The position numbers and the translations under genes are program-made. A DNA stretch of 64,000 nt from Heligmosomoides polygyrus polygyrus (taxonomy: Eukaryota; Nematoda; Chromadorea; Rhabditida; Heligmosomidae). Below the pieces are notes generated by a model. That model was not told the DNA's origin, ran no database searches, and saw only the letters and a list, made by a program, of their open reading frames with translations. Positions 32,211-42,767 of this stretch are shown in pieces (the first letter of the stretch is position 1; each line of letters starts with the position of its first letter). The stretch lies in contig OX377205.1 of assembly GCA_947396885.1 (NCBI GenBank), positions 73,194,969 through 73,258,968 on the forward strand, in the 5' to 3' direction.

Positions 32211-34429
32211 CAACAAAACATCGTTAGAGCAGCTTAGAACCTCTATAACAGCCAACCGATTCTTAAGGAAACTGACTTATAGAAGGATAATATGTGCAAA
32301 ATTTACTCAGCCCTTTGCGGGATACGCAGCGCATTCTAATTCTTATGTCGTTCTTGGTTTGGTTTGTTATTTTATAGTAAAAATTACTGTGCAAGGTTCT
32401 TCAGTTGAAGGCGCTGAACGAATCATGCTAACATGGATACTTGAAGCTTTAAATAACACTTTTGGTATAAAAATTATGCAAACTTTCGACTACTGCATTA
32501 ATCTCGTGCGACATTTGAATTGGACATTTTCCAAGCAAGTCATAGAAAAAACTTCATAGGTCGAAAAATGTTTTTTCACATTCTTGGATACTCTATGCAG
32601 CTTAGTATTTAAGACATTGTTCTTCATTTGAAAGGAAAGTTTTATTTTTCATTGGATTTTAAAAATGTCCGGTTTGCTTTGAAAACGTCCTAATTGGCGG
32701 GAAGTTTCAGTTTTAGCAATCAGAGTTACCTTTAAATGAAATTGGACAGTTTCTAGGGTACATTTCAAACGCATGCATTTTCCCATGTTCCATTTGCTTT
32801 TGGAGGCCAGATTTGGATCTGTTCCCCGACCTACTATCCGCGGCCGTATCAGAATTTACGAGCCAGCCACAAGTGCGAGGCTTCGCTCTCCTTTCTTCCG
32901 CTCAAGGTATTGTTTTTGCCGGCTCTGCTTCAAGGTCGCGTTTTTGTTCGTATCCATGGTGGCGTACGCATATCTGAACATCCGTTTGAAAAGCAGCTTC
33001 TTCAGGTCATGTGGAAGAGAATGGAAGTAAAGTTGAGGATGCATCTGGCAGTGGAGGGCGTCGTGAATTGTAGGCCTCCTTTTCGCATGCTGCCATGGAA
33101 ACACTTTTCAAGGAAATAGAGTGCTCAAATTCTAGGAGGCCCTTAGATTGTCGCTTTTTGATTCCTTTCTACCTTTCCTCATTTCTTCATTCAAAAAGAT
33201 GTGCAAAAGTATTTTCAGAACATTTCGGTGCAATCGTTTACCATCTCCCACACTCGAAGGGCGGCGTATAGACCTTTTCTGAAGGCTTTAAACGAATTTC
33301 GTCCAACAACAATTGAATCCATACGGAAATAAATATGTCCCCTTCGAGGACCACTCGCAAAGGCAATGAATGGGTTGTGGCCCGTACGGCCGAATTGAAA
33401 CCCGATACGTTCTCATATCCGTTTTGATGACGAGCTTCTACCAATAAAGCCCAAGCCGTCATGTCGTAGAATTTTAAGCATTCAGGAAGGAAGGAAGGAA
33501 GGGCGTCATGGAGTCGATCTGTGGTCTTTCGTGGTTCAATTAACACTTTTGGGTGCTGGTTTTGAAAGAGAGTGCAATGGGAGGGTGCTGGAACTGGATT
33601 TAGCTTAGAGCACAGGCCTGTGTCTCCGTTTGCATGGAAGTGAAGGTGTGATTAAATGCGGTTTAATGGTTTAATTTATTTTTAGCCGACCTCATCGTAA
33701 AAGAGCTAAATTAGGATTTACATCCTCCGCTGAAAAAGCTTCTCAGCTGTATTGTGTGGAGTTTCCCTTCGTGCAGTAGAATGAGAACTCCGTAGCGGAA
33801 TTCTGAATCTTATGCTGAAACAGCTTCTAGGAGACTATGAAGCGCCATAGGAGCACTTCTCGCTCTGGCCATTAAACGTGCAAAGAAAGAAGTACGGACG
33901 AATTTTGAGAGGCTCTAGGACCTTACTCTAACGTCCTGCGAGCTGCTGCTGGCGCTGCAGGGAAGTAAGGGGAGGAAGGCAACGGGATTCAGCACTTACT
34001 CACCATTGTGTTAACGGCGTGGCATAGTTCTGAAGACATTGGCTGAATGTCGCCTCCCGATTTCGGAAAAGTTGTCTGTTGGGACCTGATAAGCACCAGC
34101 GCCGTAGATTGGCGCATTTCAGGTGGCTGGAAGAAACGGAAGCAACCGGGATGTCGCGATACCATGTTCAGCTGAAAGTGGTAATTGAAAAGAACGTTGA
34201 ACGCTTTACTTCGTATTAGAAAGCACATCAAAGTAACTACTTCTGGAAAGGCCGATCTGCATCGGAGTGCATGATCCCAAGACCGTGCGCGGAATCGTCC
34301 GTACTTATTTTTTCGTGCACGTCCAATGAGGAATTTTCACACCCAGACTATTCCAGGATGTTTGAATAGACCAAACTATAAGATATTGTCCACTTACTAT
34401 AATTATTTAACGCAGTAGAATAAGGCGTT
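32211..34429. other. Unassigned spacer
   Basis: Around 32295-32345 there is a small SINE tail-side fragment (GCGGGATACGCAGCGCATTC). 32630-32760 contains degenerate words (AAATTGGACA, GAAAACGTCC) like the 25-26 kb minisatellite. Frames reach about 102 codons (33238-33546, minus) without a known motif. Confidence 0.4.
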
Positions 34430-34650
34430 AGCTGTAGCGGGTACATAGGAGTTCGAATCTCGCCAGGTCGAGAAGAGACTTCCGTTGCCTCCAGAACTGG
34501 CGAATTAGCGTGAGAAAACGTTGACATTTTTCATCAGCCAGTCGCGCCAGTTTATTGTGCAGGCCAAATACGCGCTAATATTGCCACTGCAATATCTCGA
34601 AGATGTAGAATGCATAACATATCCTTACACGGATTGCTTAACTCCGAAAT
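34430..34650 (+). mobile_element. Old tRNA-derived SINE copy
   Basis: Plus orientation: B-box-like GGAGTTCGAATCTCGCC near 34448, then CATCAGCCAGTCGCGCCAG, GGCCAAATACGCGCTAATAT, TGTAGAATGCATAACATATC and a TATCCCTATCC tail remnant. Strongly diverged. Confidence 0.62.
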
Positions 34651-35303
34651 TTATCCCTATCCTTGTGTAGAGTACCGCATCTAAGCTTGCTAGCAACTAT
34701 CCTTAGCAGTCAGCTAGGAAAGTCTCCCTCCAAGGCGAACTTATACCTTTACGCCGGACGAGCTCAACCACCAGTATTCCATCGTGGCACGGACAAGCAC
34801 AGTCATCCCACACTGGAGCAGCGCTATGAGATATGGAGGACCATCATCGTTTTTAGCCGCTCACTGCGCCCAGGCGCAATGTTTCATTTGGTGAAATAGC
34901 GCGGGTCATCTAGCCAGAACGGTTAAGCAGCGGTTATTTTTAGAGCGGCCGAGGCCGTTCAGTAAACGACCTAATACTGTTTACTGTTCAGTGGAGTGTT
35001 CAAAGTAACTCCGACAGAGTAGCGAATGTTTAGAGTCTTCGATGGTTGAACTGCGGGCTGAACGAGTTTCTGGGAGAATATTTGCTTCGATACTACTTCT
35101 CTTTGGGAATTTGCTCAGTCCACGAAATAGAGATATGGCTCCAATAGAGCTATAGGCCTAAAGTCATACGGGTCACCTCGCAGTTATAGAAAATTCGATG
35201 ACCTCTTCATAGCCATCAGGGTTTTTTTTTGAAAGCTTCAGGAAGAACACACTGTGCTAAAAGAAGAATGGCGCCAAGCATGCACAGGTCCCTGAGGAAT
35301 CCT
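34651..35303. other. Unassigned spacer
   Basis: Nothing recognised. Confidence 0.4.
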
Positions 35304-35472
35304 GGGGCCGGATTCATCAAAGTTACTGCAGTAACTTTAACGGAGAATTGTAAGCAAAAGCTCAGGTAACGCGGCTTATCAAGCGATGGTGAGCGACAAA
35401 CCGCTTTATCTGAGCTTTTCCCTTACCATTTTGCGTTAAAGTTACTGCAGTAACTTTGATGAATCCGGCCCC
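35304..35472. mobile_element. MITE family 2, palindromic ends (169 bp)
   Basis: The ends are mirror images for about 38 bp: GGGGCCGGATTCATCAAAGT on the left and its complement on the right. Each arm contains the 20-bp palindrome AAAGTTACTGCAGTAACTTT. Half-copies with the GGGGCC(A/G)GATTCATCAA end occur near 53380 and, more diverged, near 62875. Non-coding; family unknown. Confidence 0.85.
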
Positions 35473-35564
35473 TGGGTTCCAGGGGACGATGAGAGACCTC
35501 CCGACCAAGGTAGAGCAGCCCGCCTGGCAGTTACGGACATAAGGAAGGCTATCAGCTGTGGGTA

Positions 35565-36077
35565 ATGAAGCTAATAAACTCAGCGCATGTGACAGCGCGT
35601 TCCCTTAATAACGCAAGACACCTACTGAGCAGCCGTTTTAAACTCTGCACTTCCTATGCCTCAGAGAAGGAGCTCAGTGGTTGGTTTCGTAAATGCCGAA
35701 TGACAGCCAAGTACTCAGATTCACGGAGGGAGATATTCCCAGTAAGAATTGGATTGAAGGGCATGTCCAGCGGTGAATATTGCATAAGACAATTATGCTG
35801 GGCAAACCGAGAAATGTCTGATACGTGCCTGTTGGAGTTGCAGTTATACTGTACCCACATTGTTGTCTGCACCTATTCCGTCGTTTTTACCCGAACGTTT
35901 CTGAAAAAGCATCTCCCCTTTCTGAGCGTAGAGCTTTCTATCTTCTTGTACTACTGTGCCTTTAGAAGGTTTTTTTATACAGGACCACCTACCGTCTACC
36001 CCTCAAGCTGGGGTAGCTCAACATTTATTTTACTGGAAAACGTGAGCAGCAAGAAGATACATAAAAAGGAACATTGA
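35565..36077 (+). other. Open frame of 170 codons, unrecognised
   Basis: An ATG-started frame (MKLINSAHVTARSLNN...) without stops for 170 codons. It has cysteine- and hydrophobic-rich segments but no domain I can name, no obvious splice signals, and a C-terminal part with AT-rich composition. It may be chance or a decayed gene. No function is assigned. Confidence 0.15.
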
Positions 36078-36770
36078 ATGAATTATCTTGACTTATTTTA
36101 CAATCAGCCTGTTATATATAGCAAATTCGTATAATACAGCAAGAACATAATATTCCTATAAAATGACATATCGATGGTATTTCACAGATTATCAGCGACA
36201 GGAGAACAGTCTTAAATGAGGGAAATACAGATACGTAGGTGAGATGCGGAATAAGTTTGTGATGTGTATGTTCAATATGGTTCAAATTACCTCAAGAGTT
36301 GTAACAGATGTCCTACCAGTAGAAAGACAGGTCACCCATGGCAACTTTCCACAATAAGATGCTTAGTTAACAGTTTTTGCTCCATTTCTAGAAGGAGCTG
36401 AGTGAGTTTGGAATGACTGACTGTGCTATAATTTCGTCAACGTCACCGGATATTTTTGTCTGATCTGTTTTATGCCCTTCGCAAGTAATTCCCTTTGTGT
36501 GGCTTATCCGTACTGTTCTCTGCTCATCTTGGAAGACCGTCTTCCTACTATTGACTAATTTATTGGTTGGCATCTCCAAAGAGGGTTTTTTCATAGTTCC
36601 GATGTTCTGCATTGTCTGGCTATATTCTTCACTCTTTTTACTTCTTCACTCATGAAGTTTTGTGTTCGTGTTGCCTATGACAAGTCCCTGATTATAAATT
36701 AATCTTAATATATTTATATCTTTATTTTAAATTCTGAAGATTGTGTTATTCCGTATCGACATGCCACATA
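36078..36770. other. Unassigned spacer
   Basis: AT-rich, no gene recognised. Confidence 0.45.
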
Positions 36771-37680
36771 TTAGGGGGGGGGGCAAAAGTAATGAGACAA
36801 AATGAAAAAAATCTTTATCCCTTTATAACTCAATTACAACTGAACGATGCTGAGGAGTGTATTTGCCATTAAGGGCAAGGACCTTGCTGCCATCGCTCAG
36901 CCAACTTCCTGATCCCATCCTTCCAGAACTGCTTGAGCCTGGTGTTGATCAACTGCTCGATATGGTTGTCAAGGACTGCTTGGGTTCTTGTGTCCTTTCC
37001 GACTAGGAAGTCCTGTAGGCTCAAGTAGTAGTGGTAGTTGCATGGAGAGATGTCCAGCGAATACGGTGAGTGAGGCATGTGAACGTAGCCCAGCTGGCCA
37101 AGCTTATCCGTGCTTACTTGTTCCCGATGGGGTGCGGCGTTGTCGAAGAGGAGAACCTTCTTGAAGCGCTGCGAATGAATAAGAGCGAGTCGCCGGCCCA
37201 TCTCCTCTATTTCGTTCACCATAGCCTTGGAGTTCATCGCGGTGCTCTTTGGAAACAGCCTCCGGTAAACCGATCCATGGGCGCAGGCTCAAAAGCTCCA
37301 AAGATGCTTCTCGCCGTGAACATCTCGCCGAACGAAGGTCGGTAACAATTCACCAGGCCTCACCCAGACTCGCTGCTTGGCAGGGTTAAGGCAGAAGACG
37401 TACTTCTCATCCTGCGTGATATTGAGCCCAGGCTGCTCGGGGTTGGGAATTGGGGGAGATTTGCGCGACACAGGTCGACTCGTCAGACTGGGGTTTCGGC
37501 ATGAGACAGGCTGGGGTTTTTGGCATGCTCCTGGAAAGGGCGGAAGTGGTGACTTCTCAGATGGGCTTCAGTAAGTAGCATACAAACATACAAATACAAC
37601 AAGTACCAATCCAGACTCCAGCCACGAGATATATGGACACGGCATGGGGTGTCTCATTACTTTTGCCCCCCCCCCCCTAA
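36771..37680 (-). mobile_element. Mariner-family element, second lineage, truncated (910 bp)
   Basis: The terminal inverted repeats have the form TTA, G-run, CAAAAGTAATGAGACA. The G-run is 10 long on the left and 12 on the right. TA flanks both ends (36769-36770, 37681-37682). The minus strand holds transposase pieces. The element is about 350 bp shorter than usual, mostly on the N-terminal side. Confidence 0.9.
36869..37471 (-). pseudogene. Mariner transposase remnant with catalytic motifs, N-terminus missing
   Basis: The N-terminal side begins near 37471 with ITQDEKYVFCLNPAKQRVW, the context of the first catalytic aspartate. A shift of frame occurs near 37240-37290. The second frame (122 codons, 36869-37237) carries KVLLFDNAAPHREQVSTDK (second aspartate) and SPYSLDISPCNYHYY (third aspartate, SLD). 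All three aspartates of the D,D34D triad are visible, but the DNA-binding N-terminus (helix-turn-helix) is absent and the frame is broken, so the element is inactive. Confidence 0.88.
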
Positions 37681-37682
37681 TA

Positions 37683-38303
37683 CAACGTGCGACACCCACA
37701 CCGTTATGTATATAAGATTTATGAAACAAATACGTAACTACAAAGTACTTCACACATATGTACTGACTGCATCCCGAATAGGGGTGGGGCTCTATACCAT
37801 GGTTTTGGACGAGGTGAAGGCACAATGATTGGTTGGTGTCTCCATTCATTTTTTAGATGCTGCTTTGGAATTAGAGGATCTCAAGCGATGAGTTTGTTCG
37901 CTACAATACTCACTGCCAAGTATGTTAACAACATGTAAACAACATAAACCGAAAAAGGGCATCAAACGCACTGAAGGACCTGAATTTATTAATCCTGAAG
38001 ATGAAAGGAATGACACCTACTATGGGCTGAAAAGTTCGCTTTTGTTTCCGGATCGAGAAGAGGGCGAGTAAATAGGTTCGGTTTCGAGGAGGAGAAGAAA
38101 AGGGAGCAAGAAAACGAATTGCTGGATCATCCTGCTCAAACACCACGTAATGTAGAGCAAATCGCAACCCCGAAGAACCAAAGTCCAAATGTTGATACCA
38201 AGAAATAAATAACATGCGTGCCTCCCTTCTATGTTATCGAAAAAAGAAGAAACTAGAAACTTTTTGCCCCGAGCTTTTTATGGTTTAAAAGATTTTAGAA
38301 ATT
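37683..38303. other. Unassigned spacer
   Basis: Short frames only; nothing recognised. Confidence 0.45.
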
Positions 38304-38314
38304 ATTTTATTACA
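38304..38314 (+). repeat. Target-site duplication, left, of RTE copy B
   Basis: ATTTTATTACA, repeated exactly at 41756-41766. Confidence 0.9.
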
Positions 38315-38817
38315 CCACGGATCTCCCTCGATAGTGAGCCTTCGGGCTCTCTTGTTAAGAGGGATCTCGGGCCGCTTGTCGCAGGGCCACGTGGCGCGTC
38401 CCCGGGTGGTGGATAGGGGAATTAAACGCGAACCAAATGCGACCGTGTACTGCCCAGAGACGCAGGTGGGATGCAGGGGATGGACTCCTTGCTCCTGCTG
38501 TGTCGGGTCGATGCGTTCCTTGTGCGTGGGAGCGGCATGTTCGTGCACAGTGTGCGTGGATGTGTCCGTGACTGTGCGGATTGTAACTGTGTCGGCTCGG
38601 CCAAAAGCTTGCACTCGGTAGACTGGGAGTACATGTAAGGCGCTTCGAGGCCGCCTTAAGTCTCGCCCCGTCCCTTCGGGCAGTCTGGCTGGCTGCCCGG
38701 AGTACCCCGCCCGCACGACAGAGCCTGACTAGCTACCCGTGTTGTATTCCAGTCAAACACAGCAGCACTAAAGGGCCTCATTCCCCTGACCCCGAAAGAG
38801 CCCCCATTTCTGCAGCG
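38315..38817 (+). promoter_or_regulatory. 5' leader of RTE copy B
   Basis: Starts CCACGGATCTCCCTCG directly after the duplication. GGATCTC (38319-38325) can pair with GGGATCT (38361-38367), and in between lies the GAGCC-TTCG-GGCTC hairpin. The leader is GC-rich and ends in CCCATTTCTGCAGCG before the ATG. A frame lacking an ATG (about 38358-38621) and an antisense frame (38285-38716, minus) are open here and in copy A. It probably holds the internal promoter; no motif is proven. Confidence 0.7.
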
Positions 38818-41370
38818 ATGGGAAGGACGAGTACGGAGAGGCTGCTAAAATCTCAGGGCCTAACCAGGCTGCGCAAACTGAGAAGGACTAGGATGACGAT
38901 CTGTACTTACAACGCCCGCACGCTTGCGTCCGAAGCATCCGTCGAGGACCTGATGATGCAAGCCAGGAAGATCAAGTACGACGTCATCGGACTGACCGAG
39001 ACGAGAAGACACCACCCCCTACACGCCGCCTACGACTCCGGAGAAGAACTGTTCCTCGGAACATGCGACAGCAGGGGAGTAGGCGGCGTTGGTGTCCTCG
39101 TCAACACGCACTTGGCCATGAACATCGATTCGTACGAGTCTCTGACTAGCCGAATCGGACGTCTGCGACTGAAGCGATGTGGCTCCGTGCCAGCCTTGAC
39201 TGTGTTCGTCGCGTATGCCCCAACATCCGACTACGACGACGAAGACGTCGAGGCCTTCTACGTGGAGCTGGAGAAGTTCTATAAGGAAGATCACACCTTC
39301 TACAAGGTGATCGTCGGCGACTTCAACGCCAAGATCGGGCCACGAAGGTCGCCGGAAGAACTTCACATCGGAACCCACGGTTTGGAGTGGAACGAGCAAG
39401 GTGAAAGGCTGTCTGAGTTTATCATGTCAACCAAGACCATCCATGGAAACTCGCAGTTCCAGAAGCCTCCCTCCCTACGATGGACCTGGGAATCCCCCGG
39501 TGGCCAGTTCCACAACGAGATCGACCACATCATCTTCAATCGCAAGTATTGCCTGACCGATGTCTCCGTTGTCCCCAAGTTTTACACGGGATCGGACCAC
39601 CGCCTCCTTCGCGCGAGGTTCCGCTTTTCGCGTCAAGGAGAGAAGGCCGCGAAGTTCAAGAAGAGGAATCCCAGAACGACCATCAACTGGGATCTCTACA
39701 CCTCTCTTGTCGGCCTTTGGGAAGATGCCGTCATGGACAACGTCGACGAGGAATACGATCGCTTCGTGCACCATCTCCACGATAGTGCTAAGGGAGCCGA
39801 GAGCTTGAAGACCACCAAGAGACGCCTGTCTCCGGAAACTCTCGAGCTGATACGCCAGCGTGGAGCAGCACGAGCGTCAGGCAACTACCAACTGACGTCC
39901 GAGCTTGCAAAGCTATGCAGAGCGGCGATAAAGGAAGATCTCAAGGAGAGAAGGGCGGAAGTGTTGGCTGAAGCAGCAGAGGCAGGGCTGAGCATTCGCA
40001 ATGCCCGCCGGAACTTCGCCAACTTCAAGACCAAGATGACCGCTCTCCGACGTCCTGACGGAACCACCACCTCTTCCAGAAGGACCATGGAGAAAGTCAT
40101 CCACGACTTCTACTCCGATCTCTTCGATAGCCACGTCCACCTGCCCCCATGCCATCTTCCGCAGGATGGATACGTCGTTCCCTCTGTTCTCCCTTCCGAG
40201 ATCCGACACGCCATCTCGTCGGTGAAGAAACGTACAGCACCCGGTTCTGACAGGATCAGAACTGAACACCTGAAGAACCTCCCGCCAGCGCTCATCAACA
40301 CCTTGGCGCGGCTCTTCACACGCTACCTGTCCGAATGCAAGGTTCCATCTCAGTGGAAGACCAGCAAGACCGTTTTGCTGTACAAGAAGGGAGACGTGCA
40401 CGACATTGGCAACTATCGCCCGATCTGCCTGTTGTCCGTAGTCTACAAGCTGTTCACTCGAGTCATCCTGAATAGGATTAGTAGAACGCTGGACGAAGGA
40501 CAGCCATGCGAACAAGCAGGATTTCGGAGAGGATTCAGCACGATCGACCACATACACACCATTACGAAGCTCATCGAAGTGTCGCGAGAGTACAAGCTGC
40601 CGCTGTGCCTTACGTTCATTGACCTGAAGAAGGCATTCGACTCCGTCGAGACTGAAGCGGTCATGGAAGCCCTGCTCACCCAGGGTGTTCCTACTCAGTA
40701 CATCAGAGTCCTTCGAGAGCTGTACAGTGGATTCACGACCAAGATCTCACCATTCTACAACGACGTCGTCATTGACGTGAAGAGAGGGGTTCGACAAGGG
40801 GATACCATATCCCCGAAGCTCTTCAGCGCCACCCTCGAAAACGTCATGCGCGAACTAGAATGGGAAGACATGGGAGTGAAGGTCGACGGCCGGCAACTGC
40901 ACCATCTTCGCTTCGCTGACGACATCGTGCTCATAACCCCGAGCATCAGTCAGGCGGAACGAATGCTGGCCGACTTCGATCGTGTATGTGGAAGCGTTGG
41001 ACTGCAGCTGAATCTTACGAAGACGATGTTCATGAAGAACGGATGGGTTTCTGATGCCCCATTCTCGCTCAACGGAACGAACATCTCCGAATGCTCCAGC
41101 TATGTGTATCTGGGTCGCGAAGTCAACATGACCAACGACCTAGCACCAGAGCTGAGCAGAAGGAAACGAGCGGCTTGGGGAGCTTTCAAGAGCGTCGAAG
41201 AAGTCGTGAAGAAAACGAAGAACGTCCGACTCCGTGCCCACCTATTCGACTCCACTGTTCTTCCTGCCCTAACATACGCCTCAGAGACCTGGGCTATAAG
41301 AAAAGAAAGCAGGATGAACACGCGATCAGCGTTGCGCAGCGTGGAATCGAGAGGACGATGCTCGGAGTGA
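38818..41370 (+). CDS. RTE endonuclease/reverse transcriptase, 850 codons
   Basis: This encodes the enzyme that inserts the element by target-primed reverse transcription. The N-terminal APE-type endonuclease shows [10 protein letters not shown] (from about residue 27), GLTETRRH with glutamate 61, VIVGDFNAK with aspartate 168, and SDH at 259-261. The reverse transcriptase shows NYRPI from residue 532, [14 protein letters not shown], motif [10 protein letters not shown] with aspartate 602, RQGDTISP from 659, and the catalytic RFADD at 698-702. LNLTKTMFM and VYLGREV follow. The start ATG is shared with copy A and follows a leader of the same length. The frame ends early ([21 protein letters not shown]) because a 5-bp insertion near 41305 (gaaag) shifts it away from the conserved C-terminus. 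The catalytic core is complete; whether it can still move is unknown. Confidence 0.95.
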   Translation: MGRTSTERLLKSQGLTRLRKLRRTRMTICTYNARTLASEASVEDLMMQARKIKYDVIGLTETRRHHPLHAAYDSGEELFLGTCDSRGVGGVGVLVNTHLAMNIDSYESLTSRIGRLRLKRCGSVPALTVFVAYAPTSDYDDEDVEAFYVELEKFYKEDHTFYKVIVGDFNAKIGPRRSPEELHIGTHGLEWNEQGERLSEFIMSTKTIHGNSQFQKPPSLRWTWESPGGQFHNEIDHIIFNRKYCLTDVSVVPKFYTGSDHRLLRARFRFSRQGEKAAKFKKRNPRTTINWDLYTSLVGLWEDAVMDNVDEEYDRFVHHLHDSAKGAESLKTTKRRLSPETLELIRQRGAARASGNYQLTSELAKLCRAAIKEDLKERRAEVLAEAAEAGLSIRNARRNFANFKTKMTALRRPDGTTTSSRRTMEKVIHDFYSDLFDSHVHLPPCHLPQDGYVVPSVLPSEIRHAISSVKKRTAPGSDRIRTEHLKNLPPALINTLARLFTRYLSECKVPSQWKTSKTVLLYKKGDVHDIGNYRPICLLSVVYKLFTRVILNRISRTLDEGQPCEQAGFRRGFSTIDHIHTITKLIEVSREYKLPLCLTFIDLKKAFDSVETEAVMEALLTQGVPTQYIRVLRELYSGFTTKISPFYNDVVIDVKRGVRQGDTISPKLFSATLENVMRELEWEDMGVKVDGRQLHHLRFADDIVLITPSISQAERMLADFDRVCGSVGLQLNLTKTMFMKNGWVSDAPFSLNGTNISECSSYVYLGREVNMTNDLAPELSRRKRAAWGAFKSVEEVVKKTKNVRLRAHLFDSTVLPALTYASETWAIRKESRMNTRSALRSVESRGRCSE

Positions 41371-41738
41371 CACGACTCACGCAAGTGAGAGAAGGCCTCC
41401 GGAGTTCCGAGCTTCGCCGACGTTCGAAGATCAGAGACGCTGTCGCATGGGCCAAGTCGTCGAAAATTAGGTGGGCCGGCCACGTAATGCGATTCGCAGA
41501 CACCCGCTGGACGAGAGCCGTCACAGATTGGATTCCGCGGGATGTCAAAAGAACACCAGGACGCCCACCAACGCGTTGGTCGGACTTCTTCGTGAAAGCC
41601 CTGAACGACCGATATGACGCTCTTCGTGTCCCTCGAGCGAGGAGGATCCATTGGACCACTCTGGCACGCGACAGGGACGAATGGAGACGCTGCTGGCGCC
41701 CGCTCGAGCAAGTCGATGATCAACGGGATGACAGGTGA
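41297..41738 (+). pseudogene. Frameshifted C-terminal segment of the RTE protein
   Basis: In the other frame the conserved C-terminus continues: [57 protein letters not shown] and a stop at 41738. This segment is typical of RTE/BovB-like proteins (family knowledge). The 46/47 kb fragment lacks the 5-bp insertion at the same place (GAAAA then GGATGAACACG), so the insertion is private to copy B. Confidence 0.9.
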
Positions 41739-41755
41739 TACAGGTGATACAGGTG

Positions 41756-41766
41756 ATTTTATTACA
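41756..41766 (+). repeat. Target-site duplication, right, of RTE copy B
   Basis: ATTTTATTACA, identical to 38304-38314. Confidence 0.9.
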
Positions 41767-42489
41767 ATATGACAAAGCAGGGCAACTCTTCGGCGAAACA
41801 AACAAACAGATGTTGTGGAATCTCTTAGGACTGCCTTTTCCAAAAAATTCAAGTTGCAATCCATGCTTTCCTTTTTCTCTTCATTAGATTTTTATCTCAC
41901 GAGTTCTTCCTGAGCTTTAGCTTGGTTGATGGTCTGCCATTATTATACTATTTTGTTCTAATGTTTGTGTTTGATGCTTAGTATTCAGCGCACTACCGTG
42001 CGCTTGAACAAATAAAAATAAATAAAATAATAAGTGTGCTTAGCAAGCACTCCTGAGGTTAGCTATGGTCATGAAACTACTTCGATTCATTCGCCTACGG
42101 CACCTCCGTCACCTGTCGATTAAGCTTGGATGAGGATATAAGCCGACTCGATGAGGGCCCTGCTAATGACTAAGGGGCTGCACGTGGTGGTGGTCACTCA
42201 CTCATATCCTTGCAATCCACCAGCAGGACGCACGTGTTAGTGTGCTCTCTGAGGTACGTCCCTATTTATGAATGAATAAACGGTCGTTCTGCTCTTGAAC
42301 GCACTTTGCCTCTGAATTTCGTACTCTTCCCTCCAGTTCGTCAGTAACCCCTGCCCTAGAACAGCACATCTGAGGTTGAGACTAAGCGCCACAAGTCCAG
42401 TCTGAACAGCTTTCGTCTTCATGGTAGTGTCACAGTCCTTAGAATAGAAACGGACAGAAATGTCTATAAGCTGGTTGCCTAAGACAGTA
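41767..42489. other. Unassigned spacer
   Basis: An AATAAAAATAAATAAAATAA-type low-complexity stretch at about 42010; no gene. Confidence 0.45.
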
Positions 42490-42767
42490 AAAGAATAAGA
42501 CGGTAAGAGACGGTGTTATTCAATTCCTCTTGGGATGCGCCACGCGCACTTGTGCAGGATGCCGCTGAGTCAAGTTGAATGCCTATTTGGGCTACATGCG
42601 GTCAGCCAACGGACAGCCAATATGTTCTATCGTTTCCAGATAGGTTCAATTCACCAAACCCGGGTGGGATGGAAGGCTTGGTTGGCCTGGGCGCGAAATC
42701 CGAACCGGAAAGCTGCAACTGACTATGCTCCACAGCTGGCACCTTCTCTGTGCTACCACGCGCTCCC
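42490..42767 (-). mobile_element. tRNA-derived SINE
   Basis: Minus orientation: TATTCAATTCCTCTTGGGAT, GCGGTCAGCCAACGGACAGC, GGATGGAAGGCTTGGTTGGC and GTGCTACCACGCGCTCCC (head). The GGATAAA tail is mutated to AATAAGACGGTAAGAGACGG. Confidence 0.78.

Larger units (their letters stand above)
38315..41755 (+). mobile_element. RTE-clade non-LTR retrotransposon, full-length copy B (3441 bp)
   Basis: Bounded by an exact 11-bp target-site duplication. It has a 503-bp leader, one long endonuclease plus reverse-transcriptase frame, a frameshifted C-terminal segment, and a tail of ACAGGTGAT-type repeats instead of poly(A), typical of RTE elements (family knowledge). It is nearly identical to copy A on the opposite strand 36 kb away, so both inserted recently on an evolutionary scale. 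Confidence 0.96.

Noticed and set aside
36769..36790. TTAGGG-like start suggesting telomere repeats
   Set aside because: It is a single TTAG followed by a G-run with a mirror copy at 37660-37682; it is the mariner terminal repeat. Nematode telomeres are TTAGGC arrays, which are absent.
38285..38716. Antisense frame in the RTE leader as a gene
   Set aside because: Its conservation between two near-identical copies carries no evidence of selection; kept only as a finding.
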